42,226 nt of DNA from NCBI GenBank assembly GCA_028874335.1, contig JAPPJY010000087.1, forward strand, positions 1-42,226, in the 5' to 3' direction. The notes under the pieces were generated by a model, which saw only the letters and a program-made list of their open reading frames with translations, was not told the DNA's origin and did not search any database. Numbering within the stretch: the stretch's first letter is position 1; each line of letters starts with the position of its first letter. The DNA comes from Gemmatimonadota bacterium (GTDB lineage: Bacteria > Latescibacterota > UBA2968 > GCA-2709665). Shown one piece after another: positions 8,343 through 17,441 of the stretch. Both the position numbers and the translations under genes were made by a program.

Positions 8343-8376
8343 TTGAGGGCATCGGACAATTCTCCGGTGCCCTCAA
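8343..8376 (+). terminator. Hairpin terminator after the toxin gene
   Basis: TTGAGGGCATCGGA pairs with TCCGGTGCCCTCAA through 14 positions (one T-G wobble) around the 6-base loop CAATTC. The following bases are only moderately T-rich (GTCATGTTTG), so it may be an incomplete intrinsic terminator or an RNA 3'-end stabiliser. Confidence 0.6.
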
Positions 8377-8658
8377 GTCATGTTTGACTTGAAATTGTAG
8401 TCAGTGCGAGTTATCGCCCGACTTCACGCCGTCATCCATTGACGTTCGATATCCAGACTGAACGACGGGAAACAATTGCGGCGGCCCGGACGCATGATTA
8501 TATTAGCACGCTTGTACGTCCACGACGGGAGAACGTCGAGCGTCGTCACAAAGCGATGCGTATTGACGCGGCTCCGGGAATAATAGTCAGATCGGCTGAC
8601 GCCCGCGATCCTGAGGGAGGATCCAACTCCGGAGCCTGAAAAAAGGAGACATACGGAT
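8377..8658. other. Intergenic region before the second acyl-CoA ligase
   Basis: Apart from the hairpin just upstream, I see no gene here. AAAAGGAG at 8640-8647 is the ribosome-binding site of the ligase at 8659. No clear promoter or repeat is recognised. Confidence 0.5.
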
Positions 8659-10512
8659 ATGAATCGGACACTCAAAGACCTGATGAACGAGAGCTTTACG
8701 GAGCACGCGGATCGGACCGCCGTGCGCGTTCTGAGGCAGTCCGATCAGCAGGGCGAACGGGGCTTGCGCTACGTTCCGATGACCTATGCGCAGCTCCGGG
8801 AACAGCGGGACCGGCTGGCCTCCGGACTGGCCCGCGCCGGCTACGCAAAGGGCGACCGTTTGGGGATACTGACGGACGGCGGACTCGAGTCGGTGCTGAT
8901 TTTCCTGGCGGCGGATATGCTGGGGTTGTCTTCCGTGCCGCTTTGCAACAAGCTTCCGGACGATATTCTCAAATACATGATCGAGCATTCGGGCCTCGAG
9001 GTGCTCTTCCTGGACAGCAGGAGCCGCGAACAGGTGGATCGGGTGCTGCCGGGTCTGGCGAAATCTCCGAAACTGATCCTGACGGAGGGCCAGTCCGACG
9101 ACGTCCGGTCGTTTTTCGCCCTGGTTCAGGACGGAGGCGAGGCGCCTCCTCCCGACGTGGAAATCTACCCGGACGACGAGTCGAAGGTGGTCTACACGTC
9201 GGGTTCGTCGGGCTTGCCCAAGGGCGTGGTGCAGACCCATCGCAACCTGGTGGACAACGTCAGGTCGGTTTGGGACGGGATCTCTCTCCGTGAACAACCG
9301 GTTCTGTTCAAGTCCGCGCCGGACTACCATACCATGGGAATCCTGAATATCTATTATCCCCTGATGAAAGGCTGGACCCTGGATCTCGCGCGTTCGCCGG
9401 ACCGGGTGCTGGTGGATATTCGCTATTCCGAGCCGCACGGTTTCCTCACGGTGCCCCTGATTCTGGACAAGGTATACGGAAACGTGCGAAAGGAAATTGA
9501 CGCCGGTGGATTGAAGGGCCGTCTCGTGGAGCGCGCGGTACGGGCCAAGCGAAACATCTCCAGGGGTACGTCGTCCGTCGGGGACCGGGCCGTGTACGGA
9601 CTGATCGGAAAGAAGGTCGTCGCCGCGATAAAGGAGAAGCTGTCCCAGCGCGTGGGTGGACGGCTGGAGCTTCTGATCGTGGGCTCTGCCAAGGCGGACC
9701 CGGAGGCGCTGGATTTCTTCCAGGACGTGCTGGATATCAACTCGCTCGAGGGGTACGGCACCACCGAGTGTTGTCCGCTGATCGCGGTCAATACGCTGGA
9801 CGCCCAGAAGACCGGTACGGTGGGGAGGCCGCTGCAGGAAGTGAAGCTGATCACGGAAGAGGGCGAGGAAGTCGGGTCCGGAGATCCCGCCACGCACACC
9901 TACCATGACAGCAACGGAAAAGAGGGAGAACTCTGGGTGCACGGCTCCCACGTGATGCGCAAATATCTCAACGACCCCGATCGTACCGCGGAGACGCTGG
10001 TGACGGACGAAGCCGGCAAAACGTGGTATCGGACGGGAGATCTCTTCAGCATCGACGGTGACGGGTACCTGACGTTTCGGGGACGCCTGGGGCGGCAGTT
10101 CAAACTCAGCAACGGGGAGTTTGTGAATCCCGAATTGCTCGAGCGGCTGTACGCAAGGGTGCCCCTTGTCGAACACGTGATCATCTACGGCGATCAGAGC
10201 GGGTCCTTTCCCATGCCCGTTGTCACGGTAAACGTCGAGGAGGCGAGGACGCTGTCGGATATCCAGGACCTGCCGGAGGACGATGACGCCGTACGCAGGC
10301 ATTCGGGCGTGGCGGATCGACTGCGGGAACTCCTGCTGAACGAAGCGACCGCCGCCGGCCTGCCCGGACACGAGCGTCCCCAGAGGATTCTGGTGCTGCC
10401 CGACGCGCTCAGCGAGGAGGCGGGTACGCTGACGCGGGGCCTCAAAAAGGTGGTTCCCGGCGCGATTCTGGAACAGTACCGTGACAGCGTCGAAGCGGCG
10501 TATTCCAATTGA
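8659..10512 (+). CDS. Long-chain AMP-dependent synthetase/ligase
   Basis: A 617-residue ANL-superfamily ligase of the long-chain fatty acyl-CoA synthetase type. The P-loop Y-T-S-G-S-S-G-L-P-K-G is at 179-189, with E-G-Y-G-T-T-E-C in the core, W-Y-R-T-G-D-L-F as hinge, then F-K-L-S-N-G-E-F-V-N-P-E-L-L-E and a C-terminal L-T-R-G-L-K-K-V-V. The last is the FadD15-like ending with a catalytic Lys candidate. It would make acyl-AMP and acyl-CoA in the cytosol. It is longer and clearly different from the ligase at 3214, so it is not a recent duplicate. It is followed by the Ldh-family gene. A metabolic link is not evident. Confidence 0.9.
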   Translation: MNRTLKDLMNESFTEHADRTAVRVLRQSDQQGERGLRYVPMTYAQLREQRDRLASGLARAGYAKGDRLGILTDGGLESVLIFLAADMLGLSSVPLCNKLPDDILKYMIEHSGLEVLFLDSRSREQVDRVLPGLAKSPKLILTEGQSDDVRSFFALVQDGGEAPPPDVEIYPDDESKVVYTSGSSGLPKGVVQTHRNLVDNVRSVWDGISLREQPVLFKSAPDYHTMGILNIYYPLMKGWTLDLARSPDRVLVDIRYSEPHGFLTVPLILDKVYGNVRKEIDAGGLKGRLVERAVRAKRNISRGTSSVGDRAVYGLIGKKVVAAIKEKLSQRVGGRLELLIVGSAKADPEALDFFQDVLDINSLEGYGTTECCPLIAVNTLDAQKTGTVGRPLQEVKLITEEGEEVGSGDPATHTYHDSNGKEGELWVHGSHVMRKYLNDPDRTAETLVTDEAGKTWYRTGDLFSIDGDGYLTFRGRLGRQFKLSNGEFVNPELLERLYARVPLVEHVIIYGDQSGSFPMPVVTVNVEEARTLSDIQDLPEDDDAVRRHSGVADRLRELLLNEATAAGLPGHERPQRILVLPDALSEEAGTLTRGLKKVVPGAILEQYRDSVEAAYSN

Positions 10513-10554
10513 CGTCAACCTGGTTCAGACGTTTCGTTTTTGTGGGGTTTACGC

Positions 10555-11598
10555 ATGCCGGTCTTTTCCGCCGACGAACTGCTTCGAACAGGTCGGGAGA
10601 TCTACGAGCGCGCCGGCGCCACGTCCGAAGAAGCGGAGACGGTCACGGGGCAGCTGGTGGAATCCAGCCTTTCCGGCCACGACTCGCACGGCATTCAGCG
10701 CCTCCCGCAATACGTTGCGGGGATGGAATCCGGACAGATCGTTCCCGGCGCCGTGGTCGAGGTGGAAAGGGAGACGCCTGCAACGGCCGTGTTGAACGGG
10801 AACTGGGGGTTCGGTCACGTAACCGCCGTGGCGGCGATGAAGGCGGCCATCCGCAAGGCGCGCGAGGCCTCGCTGGGGCTGGTCACGGTCCACCGGTGCA
10901 ACCACGTGGGCCGGTTGGGCGCCTTTACGCCGCTGGCCGCGGAAGCCGACATGATCGGCATGCTCGCGAACAACGGACACGGGGCCGATCTGGCGATGCC
11001 CCCGTCGGGCGGGATCGGGAGAATACTCCCCGCGAACTGCCTGGCGGTGGCGTGTCCGTCCGCCGGCGAATATCCGATCGCACTGGACTTCACAACCGCG
11101 GTGGCTGCCGGAGGCAAGGTCCGCGTGACGCTGGCGAAGGGCGAACGGATGCCGGACGGGTGGATGATCGACCACGAGGGTTATCCGACGAACGATCCGC
11201 GGGTTTACATGACGGAGCCGAAGGGCGCATTGCTGCCGTTCGGCGGGCCCGTGGCGCACAAGGGATACGGGCTGGCCTTCATGATCGACATTCTCTCGGG
11301 CGCCCTGTCGCCTGCCGGTTGTTCCCGTGAAAACTCCAAAGAAACCGGCAACGCGCTTTTTGTGCAGGCAATAGACATCGAAGCGTTTCAGCCGCTTAAG
11401 GATTTCAAGGCGGAGGTAGAGCGGTTCGTGAACTACGTGAAGTCCGCCGAACCGGCGCCGGGGTCGGACGAGGTGCTGGTGCCCGGAGAGCGTTCATGGC
11501 GCACCAGGAAGGAGCGATCGCAGTCCGGCATTCCCGTACCTGACGCCACCTGGGAGCAGATTGTGGAGACCGGGCGGAAGGTGGGACTCGAACTGTAG
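10555..11598 (+). CDS. Ldh-family (malate/L-lactate-type) NAD(P)-dependent oxidoreductase
   Basis: A 347-residue member of the YlbC/YiaK/AllD family. The N-terminal helix carries S-G-H-D-S-H-G-I-Q-R-L-P-Q-Y, with the diagnostic catalytic His. L-N-G-N-W-G-F-G-H follows, then L-V-T-V-H-R-C-N-H-V-G-R-L-G, and K-G-Y-G-L-A-F-M-I-D-I-L-S-G-A-L-S. These enzymes interconvert 2-hydroxy and 2-oxo acids (malate, lactate, ureidoglycolate, 2,3-diketogulonate) with NAD(P). Substrate is not predictable. ATG 10555 is preferred over the TTG 15 bases upstream. It lies about 40 bases from the ligase stop and the same distance from proA, so a transcription unit is plausible. Confidence 0.9.
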   Translation: MPVFSADELLRTGREIYERAGATSEEAETVTGQLVESSLSGHDSHGIQRLPQYVAGMESGQIVPGAVVEVERETPATAVLNGNWGFGHVTAVAAMKAAIRKAREASLGLVTVHRCNHVGRLGAFTPLAAEADMIGMLANNGHGADLAMPPSGGIGRILPANCLAVACPSAGEYPIALDFTTAVAAGGKVRVTLAKGERMPDGWMIDHEGYPTNDPRVYMTEPKGALLPFGGPVAHKGYGLAFMIDILSGALSPAGCSRENSKETGNALFVQAIDIEAFQPLKDFKAEVERFVNYVKSAEPAPGSDEVLVPGERSWRTRKERSQSGIPVPDATWEQIVETGRKVGLEL

Positions 11599-11641
11599 TG
11601 TGTCACGGACATCTATTGTTTACCGCAGGAGGGTGGAGGAA

Positions 11642-12976
11642 ATGTCAGACGAAATTCGAGCCAGAGCCGAGGGCGCCCGGGCCGCGGCGCTGCAATTGAG
11701 CAATGCATCCGAAGAGGAACGCAATGCGGCGTTGGGAGCAATCGCGCAGGGCCTGGAGGCCAATGCGGGCGCCATACTTGAGGCGAATCGGAGGGATCTG
11801 GAAGCCGCAGAGGTCCTGCTGACCGAAGGCAGGCTGACGGGCGCGCTGGTGGGGCGGCTGAAGGTGGATGACGTCAAGCTGCGCAATGAAATCGTCCGAG
11901 GCGTTCACAGCGTAAGAGACCAGGCGGATCCCATCGGCCGGACGCTGGCGGCCACGGAAATGGACCGTGGTTTGAAAGTGTATAAGGTATCGGTACCCAT
12001 CGGTGTCCTGGGAATCGTGTTTGAGTCGCGGCCGGACGCACTCGTGCAGATCGCTACGCTCTGCCTGAAGTCGGGCAATGCGGTACTGTTGAAGGGCGGC
12101 AGCGAGGCGTTTCATACCAACCGCGCGCTGGCGAACATTCTCATTGCCTCGACACGCGGGCTGCCCGGCATTCCGGACGGCTGGATGCATCTGATGGAGG
12201 CGCGTGAGGAGGTGCAGGCCATGCTGGATCTGCACCATCTGATCGATCTCATCATCCCCAGAGGCGGCAACGAATTGGTCCAGCACATTATGCGGAATAC
12301 ACGGATTCCGGTGATGGGGCATGCCGACGGCATCTGCCACGTGTACGTACACGCGGCGGCGGACGTCGAGAAGGCGAAGCGGATCTGTCTGGATGCCAAA
12401 ATCCAGAATCCCTCGGGCTGCAATGCGGCTGAAACACTGCTTGTTGACAGAGATATCGCCGGGGAATTCCTGCCGGAAATGGTGGGAAGATACCGGCGGA
12501 ACGGCGTTGAGGTGCGGGGGGACGGTTCGACGCGCTCGCTGGCAGGAGGCGAGGCGGCCGCCGCGTCCGAGGAGGACTGGGCGACGGAATACCTCGACAT
12601 GGTGATTTCGATCAAAGTGGTGAACGGCGTTCACGAAGCGGTCGAACATATCAACCGCTACAGCAGCAACCACACCGATGCGATCGTCACCGAAGACAGG
12701 GCGGCGGCGTCCCGGTTCCTGCGCGAGGTGGATTCCGCGTCCACGCTGCACAACGCGTCGACCCGGTTTGCCGACGGGTTCCGCTACGGCCTGGGCGCCG
12801 AGGTGGGCATCAGCACCAACAGGCTGCACAGCCGGGGTCCCGTTGGGCTCGAGGGTCTGGTGATTTACAAATACATCATCGAGGGGAACGGGCAGATTGC
12901 CGGAGATTATCTCGGCGAAGACGCAAAGGCGTTCACACATCGCCCCCTCGCCGAGACGTGGACTCCCCAAAGCTGA
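11642..12976 (+). CDS. proA: Glutamate-5-semialdehyde dehydrogenase (gamma-glutamyl phosphate reductase)
   Basis: A 444-residue aldehyde-dehydrogenase-fold enzyme with full ProA signatures. These are V-P-I-G-V-L-G-I-V-F-E-S-R-P-D, L-L-K-G-G-S-E-A, I-P-V-M-G-H-A-D-G-I-C-H-V-Y, and the catalytic Cys260 in N-P-S-G-C-N-A-A-E-T. The C-terminal V-G-I-S-T-N-R-L-H-S-R-G-P-V-G-L-E-G-L is highly conserved. It reduces gamma-glutamyl phosphate with NADPH in proline biosynthesis. ATG 11642 follows AGGAGGGTGGAGG, a strong ribosome-binding site. Its usual partner proB is not in the window. The M16 peptidase gene begins 10 bases after its stop. Confidence 0.97.
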   Translation: MSDEIRARAEGARAAALQLSNASEEERNAALGAIAQGLEANAGAILEANRRDLEAAEVLLTEGRLTGALVGRLKVDDVKLRNEIVRGVHSVRDQADPIGRTLAATEMDRGLKVYKVSVPIGVLGIVFESRPDALVQIATLCLKSGNAVLLKGGSEAFHTNRALANILIASTRGLPGIPDGWMHLMEAREEVQAMLDLHHLIDLIIPRGGNELVQHIMRNTRIPVMGHADGICHVYVHAAADVEKAKRICLDAKIQNPSGCNAAETLLVDRDIAGEFLPEMVGRYRRNGVEVRGDGSTRSLAGGEAAAASEEDWATEYLDMVISIKVVNGVHEAVEHINRYSSNHTDAIVTEDRAAASRFLREVDSASTLHNASTRFADGFRYGLGAEVGISTNRLHSRGPVGLEGLVIYKYIIEGNGQIAGDYLGEDAKAFTHRPLAETWTPQS

Positions 12977-12986
12977 GGTCCTTCCA

Positions 12987-15872
12987 ATGAAACACGCGCT
13001 GCGGTTTCCTATTCTGTTCTCTCTCATCCTGTTCGGCGCATGTGCCGCGCCTCAGAAGGCCGCTCCGCCGCAGGCTGTTGTGCCGCCTCCCCCGGCGAGA
13101 CTGCCGGTGGATCCGAATGTGACGCTCGGCAGGCTTCCGAACGGCATCCGGTATATCATACGTGAGAACCGGCGGCCGGAGAACCGCGCCGAGTTGCGGC
13201 TGGTGGTTAACGCGGGTTCGATTCTGGAAGACGAGGACCAGCAGGGCCTGGCTCACTTCGTGGAACATATGGCGTTCAACGGGACCCGGAATTTCCCGAA
13301 ACTGGACCTGGTGAATTACCTGGAATCGATCGGCATGCGTTTCGGTCCGGACCTGAATGCGTACACGAGCTTCGACGAGACCGTCTACATGCTGCAGGTG
13401 CCCACGGACAGCGCGCTGATTGTGACGCAGGGGTTCCAGATTCTGGAAGACTGGGCGTCGGGCATGCTGTTTGAAGCGGAGGAGATCGACAAGGAACGAG
13501 GCGTGGTGATCGAAGAATGGCGCCTGGGCCGGGGGGCGGGCGCACGGATGCGCGACAAGCAGTTTCCGATCCTGCTCAAGGGCTCCCGGTACGCGGAGCG
13601 GCTGCCCATCGGGAAGAAGGCCGTGCTGGACACCTTCAGACACGAGGCGGCGAAGCGGTTCTATCGGGAGTGGTACCGCCCGGACCTGATGTCCGTCATT
13701 GCGGTGGGCGATTTCGAAACGAAGTGGATCGAGGGGCTGATTCAGACGCATTTCGGTCGGATCCCCCCGGCGAGCCAACCCAGAAAGCGGACGCTGTATC
13801 CGCTGCCGGGGCACGAGGAGACCCTGTTCGCCATCGCCACCGATCCGGAGGCGACGAGAACGAACGTTTCCATCTATTACAAGCAGCCCGTGCGTGAACA
13901 GGACTCGGCCGCGGCCTATCGCCAGAACATCGTCGAGTCCCTGTACAACAGGATGCTGAACGCGCGGCTGCGTGAATTGACGAAAAAGCCCGACGCGCCT
14001 TTTCTGTTCGCGTACTCCAGCCAGGGGCGATTCATCCGGACAAGCGAGTTTTACCTGCAGGGCGCCGTCGTTAGAGAGGGCGGGATTCCGCGGGGGCTGG
14101 AGGCCGTACTCACGGAAGCCAGAAGGGTGCGCCTGCACGGGTTTACGCAGTCGGAACTCAACCGCGAGAAAATCGAGGCGATCCGGGGGATGGAGCGTGC
14201 TTACGCGGAGCGGGACAAAGCCCGTTCCCGCGGATATGCGTCCGAGTATATCCGGCATTTTCTGACGGGCGAACCGATTCCAGGGATCGAGTATGAATTC
14301 AAGCTCTATCAGGAAATGGTCCCGGGAATCCGGCTGGCCGAGGTGAACCGCCTCGCCGGCGAGTGGATCACCCGGCATAACCGCGTGGTTCTGGTCGACG
14401 GTCCGGAGAAACAGGGCGTGACGATGCCCACCGAAGCGGAACTGACGGGGGTCATCGCACGCGTCGACGAGATGGAGATCGAGCCCTACGAAGACGCGGC
14501 CTCGGCCCGGCCGCTCGTCGAGGCGGCGCCAACGCCCGGAGAAATCGTCGCGGAGAAGAAGATCGCTGAGCTGGACGTGACCGAATGGACGCTGTCGAAC
14601 GGGGTGCGGGTCGTGCTGAAGCCGACCGATTTCAAGAACGACGAGGTGCTGTTCTCCGCGTTCAGCCCCGGCGGACATGGGCTGGTTTCAGACGGGGACT
14701 ATCTTGCGGCCGCGACCGCGTCGGCCGTCGTTCAGGAGGGGGGCCTGGGTACCTTCAATGCGATCGGACTGGAGAAGAAACTGGCAGGAAAAGTGGTGCG
14801 CGTGTCCCCGTGGATCGGAGAACTGAGGGAGGGCGTTCGCGGCAGCGCCTCCTTGAAGGACCTGGAAACGATGTTCCAGTTGATCTACCTGACGTTTACG
14901 GCGCCGCGCAAAGACCCCGAGGCGTTTCTGGCCTACGTGCAGCGCATCCGTGGATCGCTGGAAAACCGCAGCGCCAGCCCGGGGGCGGCATTCGGCGATA
15001 CGATTCAGGTCACCATGGCGCAGTATCACCATCGCGCGCGGGTCTGGTCGGAAGCGCTTCTGGATGAAATGAACCTGGAGCGATCGTTCGAGATATACAA
15101 GGACCGGTTCGCCGACGCGAGCGATTTCACGTTCTTCTTCGTCGGCAACATCGATCCGGACGGCATCCGTCCTCTGGTAAAGACGTACCTGGGCGGTCTG
15201 CCCGCAACGCGGCGAAACGAGACCTGGCGCGACGTGGGTATCCTGCCTCCCCGGGGCGTCATCGAAAAAACCGTCCATAAGGGGATCGAACCGAAGAGCA
15301 GCAACCGGATCGTCTTCACGGGGCCATTCGAATGGAGCCGGGAAAACCGGTACAACCTCGGATCGGCAATCGACGTCCTCCGTTTCAGGCTTCGCGAGGT
15401 CCTGAGGGAGGAGATGGGCGGGACCTACGGCGTGGGCGTGGGCGTCTCGACGTCTCGTTATCCCGAACAGCGGTACCGTATCCGGATCAGCTTCGGCTGC
15501 GCGCCCGACAGCGTAGAACAGCTCACGCGCGCGGTTTTCGCCCAGATCGACAGCCTGAAGCAGTTCGGCGCATCGGACGCGAATATCGAGAAGGTCCAGG
15601 AGGCGGACCGCCGCGCGCGGGAAGCGGCGTTGAAGGAAAACGGGTTCTGGCGAAGGACCCTTTCGTCCAGCTACTGGCTGGGACAGGATCCCGCCAACGT
15701 CCTCAAGTACGACGAACTGGTGGACGGTCTGACGTCCGATGTTGTCCGGGACGCCGCGCGGAAGCATTTCAATATGGAGAACTATGCGCGTTTCGTGCTT
15801 TACCCGGAAAAGACACAGGACGGAACTCAAGACGGGGACGCAATCCCTCCGGATAAATCCGACGGATCCTGA
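12987..15872 (+). CDS. M16-family zinc metallopeptidase lipoprotein (PqqL-like)
   Basis: A 961-residue two-lobe M16 peptidase. The N-terminus is a lipoprotein-type signal ending F-G-A-C (Cys19), so export and lipidation to the outer membrane or periplasm is likely. The inverted zinc motif H-x-x-E-H is intact (His90, Glu93, His94 in A-H-F-V-E-H-M-A-F-N-G-T). The third ligand Glu is expected in V-I-E-E-W-R about 80 residues on. A second, inactive M16 domain with E-M-G-G-T-Y-G-V-G-V forms the C-terminal half. Homologues include PqqL and pitrilysins that degrade peptides in the periplasm. ATG 12987 is chosen because translation from there starts with the signal sequence; an upstream in-frame start lies inside proA. 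Confidence 0.92.
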   Translation: MKHALRFPILFSLILFGACAAPQKAAPPQAVVPPPPARLPVDPNVTLGRLPNGIRYIIRENRRPENRAELRLVVNAGSILEDEDQQGLAHFVEHMAFNGTRNFPKLDLVNYLESIGMRFGPDLNAYTSFDETVYMLQVPTDSALIVTQGFQILEDWASGMLFEAEEIDKERGVVIEEWRLGRGAGARMRDKQFPILLKGSRYAERLPIGKKAVLDTFRHEAAKRFYREWYRPDLMSVIAVGDFETKWIEGLIQTHFGRIPPASQPRKRTLYPLPGHEETLFAIATDPEATRTNVSIYYKQPVREQDSAAAYRQNIVESLYNRMLNARLRELTKKPDAPFLFAYSSQGRFIRTSEFYLQGAVVREGGIPRGLEAVLTEARRVRLHGFTQSELNREKIEAIRGMERAYAERDKARSRGYASEYIRHFLTGEPIPGIEYEFKLYQEMVPGIRLAEVNRLAGEWITRHNRVVLVDGPEKQGVTMPTEAELTGVIARVDEMEIEPYEDAASARPLVEAAPTPGEIVAEKKIAELDVTEWTLSNGVRVVLKPTDFKNDEVLFSAFSPGGHGLVSDGDYLAAATASAVVQEGGLGTFNAIGLEKKLAGKVVRVSPWIGELREGVRGSASLKDLETMFQLIYLTFTAPRKDPEAFLAYVQRIRGSLENRSASPGAAFGDTIQVTMAQYHHRARVWSEALLDEMNLERSFEIYKDRFADASDFTFFFVGNIDPDGIRPLVKTYLGGLPATRRNETWRDVGILPPRGVIEKTVHKGIEPKSSNRIVFTGPFEWSRENRYNLGSAIDVLRFRLREVLREEMGGTYGVGVGVSTSRYPEQRYRIRISFGCAPDSVEQLTRAVFAQIDSLKQFGASDANIEKVQEADRRAREAALKENGFWRRTLSSSYWLGQDPANVLKYDELVDGLTSDVVRDAARKHFNMENYARFVLYPEKTQDGTQDGDAIPPDKSDGS

Positions 15873-16022
15873 CCACTGCTGGAGAAACGCGGTTGCGCAG
15901 GGACCTCTCTCCCCGGCCCCTCAGATGAAGCTGTCAGCTATCAGCCGTCAGCAATCAGCTAAAATCGAAAGGCAAAAGCAAAAGCTACCCCTCCACCCGG
16001 CCCCGCAGACCTCTCTCCCCGG

Positions 16023-16047
16023 CCCTCTCTCCTACCAGGAGAGAGGG
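16023..16047. repeat. Perfect 11-bp inverted repeat
   Basis: CCCTCTCTCCT, a 3-base loop ACC, then AGGAGAGAGGG form a perfect 11-bp hairpin. There is no T-run. It is embedded in a GC-rich repetitive block and probably belongs to a dispersed intergenic palindrome family. Confidence 0.7.
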
Positions 16048-16159
16048 AGAAGAGGCGGGTTTCGCTCTATCAGTGTATTTCGCAACTGGCGACCGGGGTA
16101 TGGGGGGTTTTTCCGTGTCAATCCGTCCAGCGGATTTGCACCGGTACCGCGTAAAGCGA

Positions 16160-16187
16160 AGTCCCGGCGTGTTCTGATGCCGGGACT
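16160..16187. terminator. Terminator-like hairpin
   Basis: AGTCCCGGC (16160-16168) and GCCGGGACT (16179-16187) form a perfect 9-bp, GC-rich stem with a 10-base loop, followed by CGTCTTTG. It may end transcription before the Gfo/Idh/MocA gene. The poor T-tail keeps confidence moderate. Confidence 0.5.
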
Positions 16188-16230
16188 CGTCTTTGATGTG
16201 TGACGTAGTTCCACGTCTACGGGCCAATTG

Positions 16231-17265
16231 ATGGCGAAATTCGAACGAGCGGGGGACGTCAGGACCGGCGTCGTCGGATACGGCGCGGCCTTTGATATGG
16301 GTCGGAGGCATCTGACCGATACGCGGAAAGCGGGCATGTCCCCCTGCGCGGTGGCGGAGACGGATCCGGAGCGGCTGGACGCGGCGGGAAAGGATTTTCC
16401 CGGTGTCGAATTGTACCCCACCGTCGATGAAATGCTGCGAGAGTCAGACGTGAACCTGGTTGTGCTGATTACACCGCACAACACCCACGCGGAGCTGGCC
16501 CTGCAGTGCCTCCGCGGGGGGCGCCACGTCATCAGTGAAAAGCCCTTCGCCATTACGACAGAAGAATGCGACGCCATGATTCGCGAAGCCGCGTCGCGGG
16601 ACCTGCTGGTCACCGCGTACCACAACCGGCACTGGGACGGCTGTGTCCTGGAAGCGCTGAAGCATCTCCACGAGGAGAGGGCGATCGGCGAGATCTATCG
16701 CATCGACGCGCGGATCGGCGGATACGTTCACCCGGGAGACTGGTGGCGGAGCAGCCGGTCGATTTCCGGGGGCGTCATGTACGATTGGGGGGTACACCTG
16801 CTGGAGTACGGGCTCCAGATCATACCCTCGGATGTCGTCGAGGTCTCCGGGTTCGCAAAGTCGGGCTTCTGGGCCGACGAAACGCCGTGGAAGGAAGACA
16901 CGAACGAAGACGTGGCGTGCGCGGTGGTCAGGTTCGAAAACGGCGCATGGCTGAGCCTGACGGTTTCCTCGCTCGAGAGCAATCCCAGACAGGGACAACT
17001 GGAGGTATCGGGAACCGGTGGCACATATATCTTCGACGGCCGCACCTACGAGATGATCCGTCAAATCGGAAATGAGAAGGTGGTGACGAAAGGCGCCAAC
17101 ATGCCCAGCCGCTGGGATGCGTTTTACGACAATATCGCGCGGCACCTGACTGAAGATGAAACCCTGGTGATTACGCCCGAATGGGCGAGGAGGCCGATCC
17201 ACATCCTGGACCTCGCCGCGACGAGCGCGAAGCAGGGACACGCGATGAAGGCCCGGTACCAATAG
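16231..17265 (+). CDS. Gfo/Idh/MocA-family oxidoreductase
   Basis: A 344-residue NAD(P)-dependent dehydrogenase of the glucose-fructose oxidoreductase/inositol dehydrogenase family. The N-terminal Rossmann segment has G-V-V-G-Y-G-A-A-F. The family's E-K-P-F motif (Glu103-Lys104-Pro105) contains the catalytic Lys. The later W-W-R-S-S-R-S-I-S-G-G-V-M-Y-D-W-G-V-H-L-L-E-Y contains the D-x-x-x-H active-site pair. It would oxidise or reduce a sugar or cyclitol derivative, identity unknown. ATG 16231 is preferred to the adjacent TTG. A MITE begins directly after its stop. Confidence 0.92.
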   Translation: MAKFERAGDVRTGVVGYGAAFDMGRRHLTDTRKAGMSPCAVAETDPERLDAAGKDFPGVELYPTVDEMLRESDVNLVVLITPHNTHAELALQCLRGGRHVISEKPFAITTEECDAMIREAASRDLLVTAYHNRHWDGCVLEALKHLHEERAIGEIYRIDARIGGYVHPGDWWRSSRSISGGVMYDWGVHLLEYGLQIIPSDVVEVSGFAKSGFWADETPWKEDTNEDVACAVVRFENGAWLSLTVSSLESNPRQGQLEVSGTGGTYIFDGRTYEMIRQIGNEKVVTKGANMPSRWDAFYDNIARHLTEDETLVITPEWARRPIHILDLAATSAKQGHAMKARYQ

Positions 17266-17427
17266 ACAGTCCGTTGAAAAAGTCGCTCTGTAGGCGAGGG
17301 CGAGCAATCGTGACCGAAGACAAGGCGCGCGACCGAGTCCCATCCTTCGATTCGGCGAGGGAGCGCAACGCAGTCATTCGGCCACGAGAGCCGGCCGCAG
17401 CCCGGATGGGCTTTTTTAACGGGCTGT
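17266..17427. mobile_element. Complete ~162-bp MITE with 17-bp terminal inverted repeats
   Basis: The left end ACAGTCCGTTGAAAAAG (17266-17282) and the right end CTTTTTTAACGGGCTGT (17411-17427) are inverted repeats with two mismatches. The interior has no coding frame. The right half recurs at window positions 1-74 in the same orientation. It abuts the stop of the Gfo/Idh gene on the left and ends 14 bases before the DMFase-like gene, to which it may supply or block promoter signals. Mobilising transposase is not present in the window. No certain target-site duplication is visible. Confidence 0.75.
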
Positions 17428-17441
17428 AAAGGGGACCCGTG

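Larger units (their letters stand above)
15873..16230. other. Repeat-bearing intergenic region
   Basis: No gene is seen. The stretch holds several short low-complexity blocks. CAGCTATCAGCCGTCAGCAATCAGCT is a run of near-repeats around 15934-15959. CCTCTCTCCCCGGCCC occurs twice (about 15902 and 16010). There are also two strong hairpins (listed separately). These look like dispersed intergenic repeats rather than coding remnants. Confidence 0.6.

Noticed and set aside
11645..13027. 460-codon minus-strand frame over proA
   Set aside because: Antisense to a well-supported ProA gene; its translation is rich in His/Arg/Gln with no domain.
12933..14678. 581-codon minus-strand frame over the M16 peptidase
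   Set aside because: Antisense to the HxxEH-containing peptidase; composition is that of a shadow frame.
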